Shown here: positions 19,204-27,985 of the stretch, one piece after another
Position numbering within the stretch: position 1 is the stretch's first letter
Layout: every line of letters starts with the position of its first letter
Source: Caulochytrium protostelioides
Taxonomy: Eukaryota; Chytridiomycota; Caulochytriomycetes; Caulochytriales; Caulochytriaceae
Assembly (NCBI GenBank): GCA_003615045.1
Contig: ML014111.1
Coordinates: forward strand, 124,001 to 188,000
Length of the DNA: 64,000 nt
Reading direction: 5' to 3'
The notes under the pieces: model-generated
Told to the model about the DNA's origin: nothing
Database searches by the model: none
What the model saw: the letters and a program-made list of their open reading frames with translations, nothing else
Position numbers and translations under genes: made by a program

Positions 19204-19962
19204 TCACGTCTCGCCCTCCGGGGACGCCGCTGCCGCCGCTGCCGCCGCCGCCGCCGCCTGGTCCGCCTTCTCGGCCCGTGCGAGATCGACAAACGCACGG
19301 CGCATGTGCTTGAGGAACCGGTTGAAGTTGCGGTCCTCGTTGAGCCAGGCGACCAGCCGGCTGGCGGCCGGCAGCGGCGGCGTGCACTGCAGCACCGCAT
19401 ACGTCGGGGTCTGCACCTGCAGCGTGAACGCAAACACGCGGTCCCAATCGCTTTCGTCGACGTGGGTGAAGTCGAAGCGGACGACCCCCGGCCGCACGCG
19501 GCGGTAGCGCATCGCGAGGCGGTGCTCGTAGCACGTGAGCTCCGGCAGCGCGCTGCGGACCGACGCCTCGCGCTCCTGCTGCTTGGCGGCGCGCTCGGCC
19601 CGCCGCGCTGCGAGCGCCGTCTCGAGCGCCGCGACGCGGGCCTGCCACCGCGCGGCCTCGCTGTGCTGCGCCTCGCGTGCCGCGGCGGCGGACGCGACGC
19701 GGGCTTCCCACGCGTCCCGGTCGTGGACCGTGTGGGCGGCCTCGTTGCGCGCGGTCGCGGCTGCGGCCTGCCACTGATCGCGCTGCGCCTCGAGGTCGCG
19801 CTGCTCGGCCGCCTGGCGCTGCGCGGCGCGTCGGTGCGCGTCCTGTTGCGCCGCCCGCTGCTGCTGCGTCGCCCGGACCCAATCGTCAAAGCGGCACTGG
19901 AAGTCCGCCAGCTCCGACCGCAGCGTCGGCGCCGTCGTCGGCGTCGTCGGCACAACCGACAT
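19204..19962 (-). CDS. SPC25: Kinetochore protein Spc25
   Basis: 252 aa, typical Spc25 length. Residues about 10-140 are an Arg/Gln/Ala-rich coiled coil. The C-terminal globular domain follows: YEHRLAMRYRRVRPGVVRFDFTHVD, then FAFTLQVQTPTYAVLQCTPPLP, then FNRFLKHMRRAFVDL, the order and spacing of the Spc25 RWD fold. Spc25 pairs with Spc24 to tether the Ndc80 complex to the inner kinetochore (Mis12 complex, CENP-T). The ATG in GACATG at 19962 is the natural start. A poly-Ala tail ends the protein. It is divergent from TEL2, sharing a 686-bp intergenic region. Confidence 0.88.
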   Translation of the reverse strand: MSVVPTTPTTAPTLRSELADFQCRFDDWVRATQQQRAAQQDAHRRAAQRQAAEQRDLEAQRDQWQAAAATARNEAAHTVHDRDAWEARVASAAAAREAQHSEAARWQARVAALETALAARRAERAAKQQEREASVRSALPELTCYEHRLAMRYRRVRPGVVRFDFTHVDESDWDRVFAFTLQVQTPTYAVLQCTPPLPAASRLVAWLNEDRNFNRFLKHMRRAFVDLARAEKADQAAAAAAAAAAASPEGET

Positions 19963-20648
19963 GGTGAAGGGCGGATTGCTCGCCAGAAAATACGGCGTGA
20001 TCTCCCAGACGTCGCGGGGTCATGCAGCGCGCACCGCGGGGAAAGTCAGGAGAATCAGGATGAGCCGGCCGGCGTGCAGGAAACCGAGAACCCACTCTCA
20101 GCTAAACAACCGTCAATCAGAAAACAGGGCTGGCAGCGCCGTCATCAGTGCGGGCCGAGCCTCACCATGCGGCGTCATGCAGGCCTTGCTGGCTTCCGTC
20201 CAGGCGCTGTCCCGCGAGCCGCTGCCATGCGAGCCGCCGCTGACAGATCGGTCGGGGCTATCATGCCGTCGGCCAGACGGCGCTCCGGCCGCACCCGCGG
20301 CTCGTCCCGATCCCACCCCAACCGTCGCCGCCAGCGGCCGTCGTGCGCCGCCGCGGCAGGCGTGACCCATGACTCCAAGCACACCGTCCCAGACGCCGCC
20401 GGGGTGCCGTGGCGCAGCTCGTGGCGCAGCTCGTGGCGCAGCTCGTGGCGCAGCTGGTGGCGCAGCTGGTGGCGCCGTCTGGGCCTTCCTTCTTCGTTCG
20501 CTCGACTTCCCGCTTGAAAACAAGGGTGCACGTCCACCTCGCCTGCGCGGCGATCCGCGGTGCCTGATAACCGCTGCACGCGGCGACCACGCGGCGAGCC
20601 TGAAGCCATCGTCTCGATGCTCGCCGGCAAGACACGTTCGGCCGGCGC
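19963..20648. other. Shared SPC25-TEL2 upstream region with 12-bp tandem repeat
   Basis: Bidirectional promoter region by position. It holds about six copies of the 12-bp unit GTGGCGCAGCTS (20409-20476). No gene seen. Confidence 0.55.
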
Positions 20649-23600
20649 ATGTCTTCTTTCTTTCTCTCTGGTGTGTTTGATGGATGGTCCTGCTCGCGGT
20701 CTCACAGCCCTCTCGCGGATCACCCGATGGCTGTTCCCATCGCCGACCCTATCATGGACCCCATCGCCGACCCTATGGCCGACCCTCAGGGGCAGGCAGC
20801 CCGTGGAGGCTTGGCCTCGCTCGATCCGTCGCTGCGCGCGACGCTGGAGATGCCTTCCGCCAGTGCTGAACGCCGCCACGAACAGCTGAAGCGGCTCTGC
20901 GGCGCCTGCGGGCAGCCCGATCACGGCGTCGCTGACGACCACGGCGGCGAGCGCCGGGATCGCTTCTCACCGCCTTCTCGGCGCGATCTCGCCCAGATCC
21001 AGCGCTTTCTCCTCCTGAGGTGGGTGCCCGCGGCCGGGCTGGTCTGCCCGCTGACAGCGTCGCTTGACTCGGCATCGGCTCGCTGCCTGATGCGCTGCTT
21101 AGTACCCGCCTGCGCGCTGCAGCCGCCGGCCGGCCCAGCCCCCGCGGTGCCTCCCGGCCTCGTGCCGCCGGACGACACACCGGCTGCGGCTGCGGCGGTC
21201 CCTCCGGTCGCGTGGACGGCGCAGGCGGCGGTGTTTGCATCGACTCTGCGCCTGGCCCCCGCGGCGCTGGAGCCCGATCGGCCACCCGAGACAGCCCGGC
21301 TGATGCTGGCCGCGCTGGAGGCGATGGCGGCGCTCCCGGTGCACCATCTCGTCGCCCTCGTGACGGCCGCGGCGACCACGGGCGGGTCGGCGGCGGCGAC
21401 AGCGGGCCGCGACATTCCCGCGGCGCCCGAGCCGGTGGGCGCCGTGCAGAATGGCCAAGCGCTCGCGCTCTGGGACACGTACGTCAGCGTCATGCTGTCG
21501 CTGCCGGACCGCCTGGCCCGTCGGCATACGCCGCGCGGGGTCGATCCGGCGCTGCGCGCCGCGCCATGGCGGCTCCCGCCGTGGGTGGCGCGCCTGCCGG
21601 CCACGCTCAGCGACCGCTGGGCCGACGGGGCCGCGGTCGCCGCCGCCGCCCGCGACCCGACCCTCGGGCCCTGGTCAGCGGAAGCCCGCCGCCGCCTCAT
21701 GCCGCATCTGCTCCACCGCTGGCTCGTCCGCACGCTCCACCGCCGCGGCGAAGCGGCCCTCGCGTCGGCCTGGCTCTCCCTGTCTCCGCTGCCCAGTCGC
21801 GCCGTGGTCCGTGGGAGCGACGCGGCCCTAGATGTCGCTGCGGACGCCGTGGACGCCGTGGACGACGAGGCCGACATGGCTGAGGGGGCCGAAAACGTCG
21901 CGACCTCGGCCGTCCGCGTGTGGCGTGCGGCGTTTCGCGACCTCGGCGGCCAGGACGCGTTGCGGCTCGTCCACGCGATGCTGCGCCACCTCCTGCCCAG
22001 CGAGACCGCCGAAGAGACGGCCACCGTCGATGCCGCCGCCGCCGCCGCCGCCGTGGCCGCCGCCGCCGACCGGCTCGTGCGCGCGCTCGGCGCCGCGTGG
22101 TGGCGGCGGCCGCATGGCGAAGCCGTCGTCCGGCAGAGCCTCGGCACGCGCGCCGGCGCGCTGCCCTTCGCCACCGGCGCCGTGCTGGCCGTGCTGGCCG
22201 CCACCCGCCGCGCCCTCGCCGCGACGGCGCCCACCGCCACGCCGTGGCCTCCCGCCGGCGACCCGTCGCCGCTGGCGCCCGCCGCGCTGCTGCACCACGT
22301 GCTGGCGGCATGGACCGACCCCGTGTGGCATGCGCGCGCGCCGTGGCCCGCCTTCGAGGCCGCCACGCGCCACGTGCTGCTCTGCTTGCACGAGCTGCTC
22401 GCCGCCGGAAGCGCTGCCGACCCCGGGCTGGCCGCGGGGCCGGCCGGGCCCATCAGCCACGCGCTGGAAGCCATGATGTGGGACCATGTAAGCCGCGCGC
22501 TCGACGGGACCGACGTGGACCGCCGGGTCTGCAGTCTTGTGGTGGCGCAGCATTTTGCAGCCCTCGTGCGTCCCGGCGTGCCACTCGTGTTTGATTTGCC
22601 TACGCCGTCATCCCCGGGACTGCTTGCGCGACTTGCTGCTTATGCCGATCCTTTTGCGGGCAGCACGTCGGCGACAGCAACGGCAACAGCAACGGCGACA
22701 GCAACGGCGACAGCAACAACAACGGCGACCCCGGCGGCGGCGGCAGAGACCCCTCCAGCTGTCAGTCCCTTAGGCGATAGTGATGATGACAGTGACGACG
22801 AGACCGGCATGGCCCCCTTGGCGGCCACACCCCTCCGCCTCACGGTGCAGCTGACGAAGCCCGTCTCTGATCAGGCGGAGGCGCCCCGTTATCTGCGCAC
22901 GGCGCTGGCTCACCTGGCCCAGCTCGAGAACGCCCATGTCTATGAAGCGGCGCTGCGCGCGCTGCCGCATCTCGTGCTCACGGCGGATGTGCTGGAGGTC
23001 CATGCGCTTGCCTCCGAGGCGCTGGCCACGCTGTGTCACCTCCACGACAATTTCCAGCTCGACGGCTTCGACGCGCTGCGCATGCAGGCGCTGGAGTACC
23101 TGCTGTGCCGGCTGCCGCACGTCGTGCCCTTCCAGTTGATTGAGCAGGTCTTTGCCTCCAACTATGCGGTGGGCCAGCGCATCGACATGCTGAATGCGTT
23201 GGCCCGTGCAGCGACGACGCTGGTCAACGGCGGCGCGGGCAACGCAGCGGACCGCTCCGCCGATCCGGCACTCCTGCGTGCTAAGCGCACACTGGCGCTT
23301 CAGCCGACGCCCAGCGTGCTGCCCGCCCCGCTTTCGTCATCACCCTCCGATGTGCCGACCACGGCGCCCGCGACGGCCGCTGCTGCAGCAGCCTCCATCA
23401 CGGCCGCCCGCCAGTTTGCCGCCCAGATCCCGGACTGGGCGCTCGCGCTTCTGGGTACGTACACTCAGGGCCCCGAGGCGCATTCGTTCTACCCGACGCC
23501 CATGTCCGGTCCCGGCCTGTTGGTTCTGCAGCAGTGGTGCCTCACCCTGGCCGTGCTGATCCGGAGCGCACGACATGCCCTGGCGCTGCGCCGCGTCTGT

Positions 23601-24152
23601 CGCCACGCATGGACCGTGCTCTGGCGACTCCGGATGTACACGAACGCCGTCCCGGCATCGCGGGCCGTCGGGTCCGCGTTACCCCCACCGTCGGTGGGCG
23701 GCGCGGCCCGCATCGCGAGCGCCGTCCCGTCCGCCACCTTGACCAACCAGCTTGCCCTCGCACTGCTCGCCGGCTTCAGCGCTGTGGTCGAGACGCTGCC
23801 GCTGTCGATCCTCAGCGACGAATTCGGCGAGGCTGACGGTGGCGATGCCCCGGCGGAGCTGGCCTTACTACAGTCCTGGCTTGCGGAACTGCTGGACGCT
23901 GATCAAGGCGCCTCGCCCCGTCTCGCTCAGGCGGCCGTACCCATCCTTGAGGTCCTGCAGCGCTGGCATGAGGTCCGCGAATCGCGGTTCTGGGGATCGT
24001 ATGGTCCGCCTGCCGACGCACCGACCCCGTCACCGCCAACGCAGCGACCGCTGCCGACCCTTGTAAGAACGGCAACGACAACGACGTCGACGCGCAAAAC
24101 GGCCCCCGTCCCACACGCTGTGGCCTCCACTTCTCAGGACCTCGCGTTCTAG
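20649..24152 (+). CDS. TEL2: Telomere length regulation protein Tel2 (TELO2)
   Basis: 1167 aa from ATG 20649; an in-frame ATG at 20727 (MAVPIADPIMDP) is an equally possible start. The conserved C-terminal Tel2 domain is clear: RYLRTALAHLAQLENAHVYE about residue 750, VLEVHALASEALATLCHLHD, FDALRMQALEYLL, and FASNYAVGQRIDMLNALARA. After a low-complexity gap comes the second block (FYPTPMSGPGLLVLQQWCLTL, then NQLALALLAGFSAVVETLPLSILSDE). Tel2 with Tti1 and Tti2 forms the TTT complex, an Hsp90-linked co-chaperone that stabilises PIKK kinases (TOR, ATM and ATR types). The N-terminal two thirds form a probable alpha-solenoid that I can align only loosely. A (CAGCAACGG)-type repeat at about 22670-22725 encodes an Ala-Thr tract. 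Confidence 0.87.
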   Translation: MSSFFLSGVFDGWSCSRSHSPLADHPMAVPIADPIMDPIADPMADPQGQAARGGLASLDPSLRATLEMPSASAERRHEQLKRLCGACGQPDHGVADDHGGERRDRFSPPSRRDLAQIQRFLLLRWVPAAGLVCPLTASLDSASARCLMRCLVPACALQPPAGPAPAVPPGLVPPDDTPAAAAAVPPVAWTAQAAVFASTLRLAPAALEPDRPPETARLMLAALEAMAALPVHHLVALVTAAATTGGSAAATAGRDIPAAPEPVGAVQNGQALALWDTYVSVMLSLPDRLARRHTPRGVDPALRAAPWRLPPWVARLPATLSDRWADGAAVAAAARDPTLGPWSAEARRRLMPHLLHRWLVRTLHRRGEAALASAWLSLSPLPSRAVVRGSDAALDVAADAVDAVDDEADMAEGAENVATSAVRVWRAAFRDLGGQDALRLVHAMLRHLLPSETAEETATVDAAAAAAAVAAAADRLVRALGAAWWRRPHGEAVVRQSLGTRAGALPFATGAVLAVLAATRRALAATAPTATPWPPAGDPSPLAPAALLHHVLAAWTDPVWHARAPWPAFEAATRHVLLCLHELLAAGSAADPGLAAGPAGPISHALEAMMWDHVSRALDGTDVDRRVCSLVVAQHFAALVRPGVPLVFDLPTPSSPGLLARLAAYADPFAGSTSATATATATATATATATTTATPAAAAETPPAVSPLGDSDDDSDDETGMAPLAATPLRLTVQLTKPVSDQAEAPRYLRTALAHLAQLENAHVYEAALRALPHLVLTADVLEVHALASEALATLCHLHDNFQLDGFDALRMQALEYLLCRLPHVVPFQLIEQVFASNYAVGQRIDMLNALARAATTLVNGGAGNAADRSADPALLRAKRTLALQPTPSVLPAPLSSSPSDVPTTAPATAAAAAASITAARQFAAQIPDWALALLGTYTQGPEAHSFYPTPMSGPGLLVLQQWCLTLAVLIRSARHALALRRVCRHAWTVLWRLRMYTNAVPASRAVGSALPPPSVGGAARIASAVPSATLTNQLALALLAGFSAVVETLPLSILSDEFGEADGGDAPAELALLQSWLAELLDADQGASPRLAQAAVPILEVLQRWHEVRESRFWGSYGPPADAPTPSPPTQRPLPTLVRTATTTTSTRKTAPVPHAVASTSQDLAF

Positions 24153-24566
24153 ATTTCACTAACTATTTATCTAACGGTTTCATCTCATCGGTTGTCACTG
24201 TGTCATCCCATTATCGGCTCAGATCTTCCGCTGGGTCATGACAGGTCTGGAACACTGTGAGAGGGCCTTCCAGATCCGTATGGAGGGCAGGCCGGCATCA
24301 GGATGCCTACGCGGCTTGCGTGCCCCGCATGGAACAGTAGGAGGGCTCCGATGCCATTGTGGACAGGGAACGGCTCGGGCTCGACCGAGCCAATGGCCTG
24401 AAGGCTTTCGGCTTCAATTGAAGACTTCAATGCAACATATCTGCTTCATCTCGTCAAAAGTTTGGATCACCAGGCCGAAGATTTTTCAATGCCCCATAGG
24501 CAAGGTTTTTTTTAACCGCTCGTGTCTATAGGCTCAACCTTGCCTAACGCGCACGCCATGCCCTCT
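24153..24566. other. Lower-GC intergenic region after TEL2
   Basis: Composition drops just past the TEL2 stop. No gene seen. There is a small palindromic patch (CTTCAATTGAAG, 24412-24423) and an AAGGTTTTTTTT run near 24502-24513. Confidence 0.45.
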
Positions 24567-24943
24567 GTGGTGCCCCCAGGGTCTCCCACTGAGGCAGTAG
24601 CACATTTCGCGCATTTGGTTCATCTCCGGACGAGCTTCCCGTTCTTGGGCTGCAACTTGGTTTGCTCCGGGTTGCGGCACAGCGCCTCCGGTCTGGCGGG
24701 TAAAACCAAGCAGCGTCGGATGTTCAACGTGGCATTGAGATCGCGGTTCACATACTTGCCGTTGGTGGAATTACACCATAGCAACCCTCGATCTACGATC
24801 CCGTGGCGCGGGCGTTGACCGTGGATTGGATTCGCATCCAATGATGGCAATGGGGACCACGAGCTCACTCTGCGGTTCGTGTTCACCGCGTGTAAACATC
24901 GCTTGCCTGGCATGTAGCGCCAATTTGAGGAGGCCAGCAGCAA
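24567..24943 (-). mobile_element. Fanzor (eukaryotic TnpB) C-terminal remnant, copy A
   Basis: The minus-strand frame 24943-24620 encodes a Fanzor-like C-terminus: VDRGLLWCNSTNGKYVNRD followed by LNATLNIRRC. This carries the RuvC-III signature NRDxNAxxNI; the catalytic Asp codon is at 24740-24742. The frame stays open to a normal stop at 24620. Only the last 60 or so residues are convincing. The first RuvC motifs, the wedge/REC parts and most of the zinc-finger cysteines are not seen upstream, and the frame has no ATG that fits, so this is a truncated pseudogene. Similarity to copy B (48603-48850) covers the whole block and runs about 50 bp beyond the stop to GTGGTGCCCCC at 24567, where the copies diverge. 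In Fanzor/TnpB systems the guide RNA is encoded across the frame's 3' end. Confidence 0.72.
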
Positions 24944-25256
24944 AGTGACGCTACTCCAACATGGGTCTCAGCCTCGACAGTGCAATTATTTTGTTGGCGA
25001 ATTGCCCAGGTCAGCAATGAATTATGCCCCCACCGGAAAAGGCTGTTATATCATCACGATACAATTTTCACTTGCTTGTTTGCTCTTTTGGTAGCCATCA
25101 TCCATGAGCATCGATGACACGCCCAGCCTGCGTGGAGTGCCAACAAACAGGCCAGGCAGGACAGGTCACGCATCGCATTTGCTGTGATCAGCGGAACCAA
25201 ATTTTAAAATCAAAAATGGGGGAATGACTACAGATTGATAGACCCTCGCACTTGTC

Positions 25257-25292
<36 letters not shown>

Positions 25293-25702
25293 CAAGCTAA
25301 CACCGCTGACGTCGGCATTCACATCAGCGAGAACATCTGGCGTCGCTGTATACCAGATGGGTCACGTTAAACCACGCAAGGATGGGCAATTCTGTACAGG
25401 CGTATTGCTATATAAAGGGGGCCGGTCAGGCTGCTTTGACCGATGACCCTTCCGATATCTCCTGCCTCTCGGCTTCTATGGGCATCTCATCAGCTGATCC
25501 AAACACCACCACCATCCATTATCAGAACCACCCGCATCCTCTCGCTCTCGCTCGCTCTTCTATCATGCACATGTGTGCTCCTTCCCATTCACACGAAGTT
25601 TAGCAACATCCAGCGGCCTTCATCGCCCTCCTCATCACCGTCCTCCTCCTCCTCATCATCCTCATCTTCAGTTTCATCGCATCCGGAACTTCTGCTCACG
25701 TC
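24944..25702. other. AT-rich intergenic region with poly-T tract
   Basis: Upstream of the secreted-protein gene. It contains a run of about 30 T (25261-25290), a TATA element at 25409, and TC/TCC-rich sequence (25540-25675) that probably forms the 5' leader. I found no further Fanzor sequence here. Confidence 0.5.
25409..25417 (+). promoter_or_regulatory. TATA box (TATATAAAG)
   Basis: Perfect TATA element followed by GGGG, 286 bp before the ATG of the secreted-protein gene. A start site near 25440 would give a leader of about 260 nt, rich in CTCGCT. Confidence 0.5.
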
Positions 25703-27031
25703 ATGCAGTGGTCCGACTGGGCGGGGCCTCTGGCTTCGCTGGTTCTCGCGCTAGCCGGGACCGTGACGGCAGGGCCCATTTTGGGCTCGAGCGCGGCCAA
25801 CATGCACCAACAGCTAGACCGTCGTGAGTTCGCGCAAGCCGAGAAGTGGGTGCTGTATCGACGCGACCACGAGCGCAACAATGAGGATAAGTGGAACGAG
25901 TTGATGGAATACTTGGAGCCTTCTCCCGTGTATAATGCAGAGAATCGTCCGTGGACGCGAGACACCCCGCCGAAAGAGTCCGTTGAAGAGCTCAAAAAGG
26001 ACTGCAAAACATCGTGCCAAGGAGACCCAGTAGACGTCTTCCCCGCCAGATATGCGGATTCCTCCGTTGATGCCGCGACTGCGAAATTTCCGACCATCTG
26101 CGTGTGCCAAAAGATGGAGAGTACCGAAATCACAGACTTCTTTGACAGGTTTAATAAACTTCCGCAGCTCATTCGCGAGAGTGCCCCTCTCGTTGTCATC
26201 GGAAATGTCACGCAACTCAATGCTGACCTCATAAGACTGGTCTTCCCCGCTAAGCTGGATACTCCGAATCTGATGGAAAATGTTTTCAAGCAAGGCTTAG
26301 CCGCATTGTACTCCTCCTCAATTGAGAAGGAGTTCAAGCAAGCGATGGACAAGGACACGTGCATCGTGCGTGAGGACGCGAAAGATCCGAAGCAAGCCTT
26401 CGTTTACGCTGCCGTTCTGTACCACAATTTATGGAGAGCAAACCGAGCAAAAGACGAATTCGGGCGTAAGGACATTCGGCCGTACCATGATGCGAATCTC
26501 TCCTGCATGTACTTCCAGATGCGAGCCGTTGGCCGGCTCGTCTGGAAGGAAACGGCACAGTTGATTGGTCCGAACACGCTGTACCCGCATACCCAGTACA
26601 TCGAAATCCATGCGGGAGAAAAATACCGATCCAAGCTTAAGGTGGAGAGCATGCCGTGCGCCAGGAGTGATAGTCGGCTTGATTTCAAGATTGTACCTGA
26701 GGAGTGTGCGGCCTTAAGGACTGCCTTCACGGATCCCGAGGAAGGCTGGTTCGAAATTGGTGGGAGGATCTTTAGTAAGAACCGAGGGCTCCTTGAAAAA
26801 GGTGCGGCCACCACAGTTAAAGAAGATGCCTTCAATCCCGGAAAACCAAAATGTTTCTTAGACCACTATCTTACTCCTTGGTCCAAGAAGCTGGAATTCA
26901 AAGCGCCACAAAGCGTGCCCGATTTCAATCACTATGCTGACACCTTTTTCCGGGTGAACCTGCGTTGGTCCGACAAAAAAGAACAAACGTTATATTACAG
27001 TCTTTACCCAGCGTCCGCCTGCGACGCGTAA
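25703..27031 (+). CDS. Secreted protein of unknown function
   Basis: 442 aa. A signal peptide is evident: MQWSDWAGPLASLVLALAG then TVTAGP, cleavage expected near residue 23. The mature part is a mixed, non-repetitive, charged sequence with about eight cysteines (for example CKTSCQGDP, CVCQKM, ECAAL, KCFLDHY) and possible N-glycosylation sites (NVTQ, NLSC). No transmembrane segment follows and I recognise no family. Unlike every neighbour it uses many A/T-ending codons and has no low-complexity runs, so its composition marks it as foreign, recently acquired, or under a different mutational regime. It lies between the Fanzor remnant and DOP1 within the lower-GC island and has its own TATA box. 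A role outside the cell (adhesion, host or prey interaction) would be speculation. Confidence 0.85.
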   Translation: MQWSDWAGPLASLVLALAGTVTAGPILGSSAANMHQQLDRREFAQAEKWVLYRRDHERNNEDKWNELMEYLEPSPVYNAENRPWTRDTPPKESVEELKKDCKTSCQGDPVDVFPARYADSSVDAATAKFPTICVCQKMESTEITDFFDRFNKLPQLIRESAPLVVIGNVTQLNADLIRLVFPAKLDTPNLMENVFKQGLAALYSSSIEKEFKQAMDKDTCIVREDAKDPKQAFVYAAVLYHNLWRANRAKDEFGRKDIRPYHDANLSCMYFQMRAVGRLVWKETAQLIGPNTLYPHTQYIEIHAGEKYRSKLKVESMPCARSDSRLDFKIVPEECAALRTAFTDPEEGWFEIGGRIFSKNRGLLEKGAATTVKEDAFNPGKPKCFLDHYLTPWSKKLEFKAPQSVPDFNHYADTFFRVNLRWSDKKEQTLYYSLYPASACDA

Positions 27032-27432
27032 AATACGGGATGAAACATGACGATTCCACTCTTTCCTCGCCTGTTGCCACCCAGTCCGTTGATGGCAATC
27101 TGTTCATGCCTGGGACTTGCTTTCTCAATCTCACAATTCATTCATCCATACATCCATTCATCGTTGTCATCATGACCGATTGCCTGTATCAAAAGTTTTT
27201 TGACCTCGCTCATTCGCTCCGTTCATCTGTTTTGTTCACTATTCATCCATGTATCTAAATTATTACAATTGTATCATTACAAAAACCATTGACAGTCACT
27301 ATCCGATTCACCCTGCCATCTTCTTATTATGAGAGTGACGAGATGGGCCGCACCGAGAGTTAGACCACGGCCCACGTGTTCCTGCCGCCTCATGGTGTAA
27401 GCCAACCGTGCCGCCAGGTGGAGCCACGTCGA
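27032..27432. other. Convergent intergenic region, secreted protein to DOP1
   Basis: AT-rich 3' region with CATTCATCCAT-type short repeats (27137-27165, 27240-27252) and TTATTACAATTG (27259-27270). GC content returns to the local norm at about 27350. Confidence 0.45.
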
Positions 27433-27949
27433 TCACGGCTTGCTGGTGCGCGCGCCCGAGCCGTCCCGTTGTGGCGGCAGCTCGAGCGGCTCAGATACGG
27501 CCGTTGCCGGATAGAGGCTGAATGCGGCTAGGGCCGATGGCGGCGCGGCCCACGGCAGCTCAGCCACGGGTGTGGTGACCGCGCCGTCACGCGGAATCCT
27601 CGCAAGCAGTGCATAGACATCGTCACTCGCGAGCGCGGGATGTTTTGCCTCCGCCGTCCGGTCCTCATGGGTCGGCGCGCTGGTCAGCGACGGGTTGAAT
27701 CCGACTAGCGAGGGGGCCAGGTTCGGCAGCTGCGTCATGATGGTCTGGGCGGCGGTTGTAGCGGCAGCAGCAGCAGCGGCGGCGGCTGTCGGCGCAGCGG
27801 GCCCCGTCGTGGTCGACGGCGCCGTAGCCGCCACGGACGTCGCCGCGGCCTGGGTGATGGGCGGCGGCATCGGTGTTGGCAAGGCAAAATCAAAGGTTCC
27901 TGTGTGCGCCGGAGACGCCGTGAAGCCTGCCACGGTCCGGTCGTCGTCG

Positions 27950-27985
<36 letters not shown>

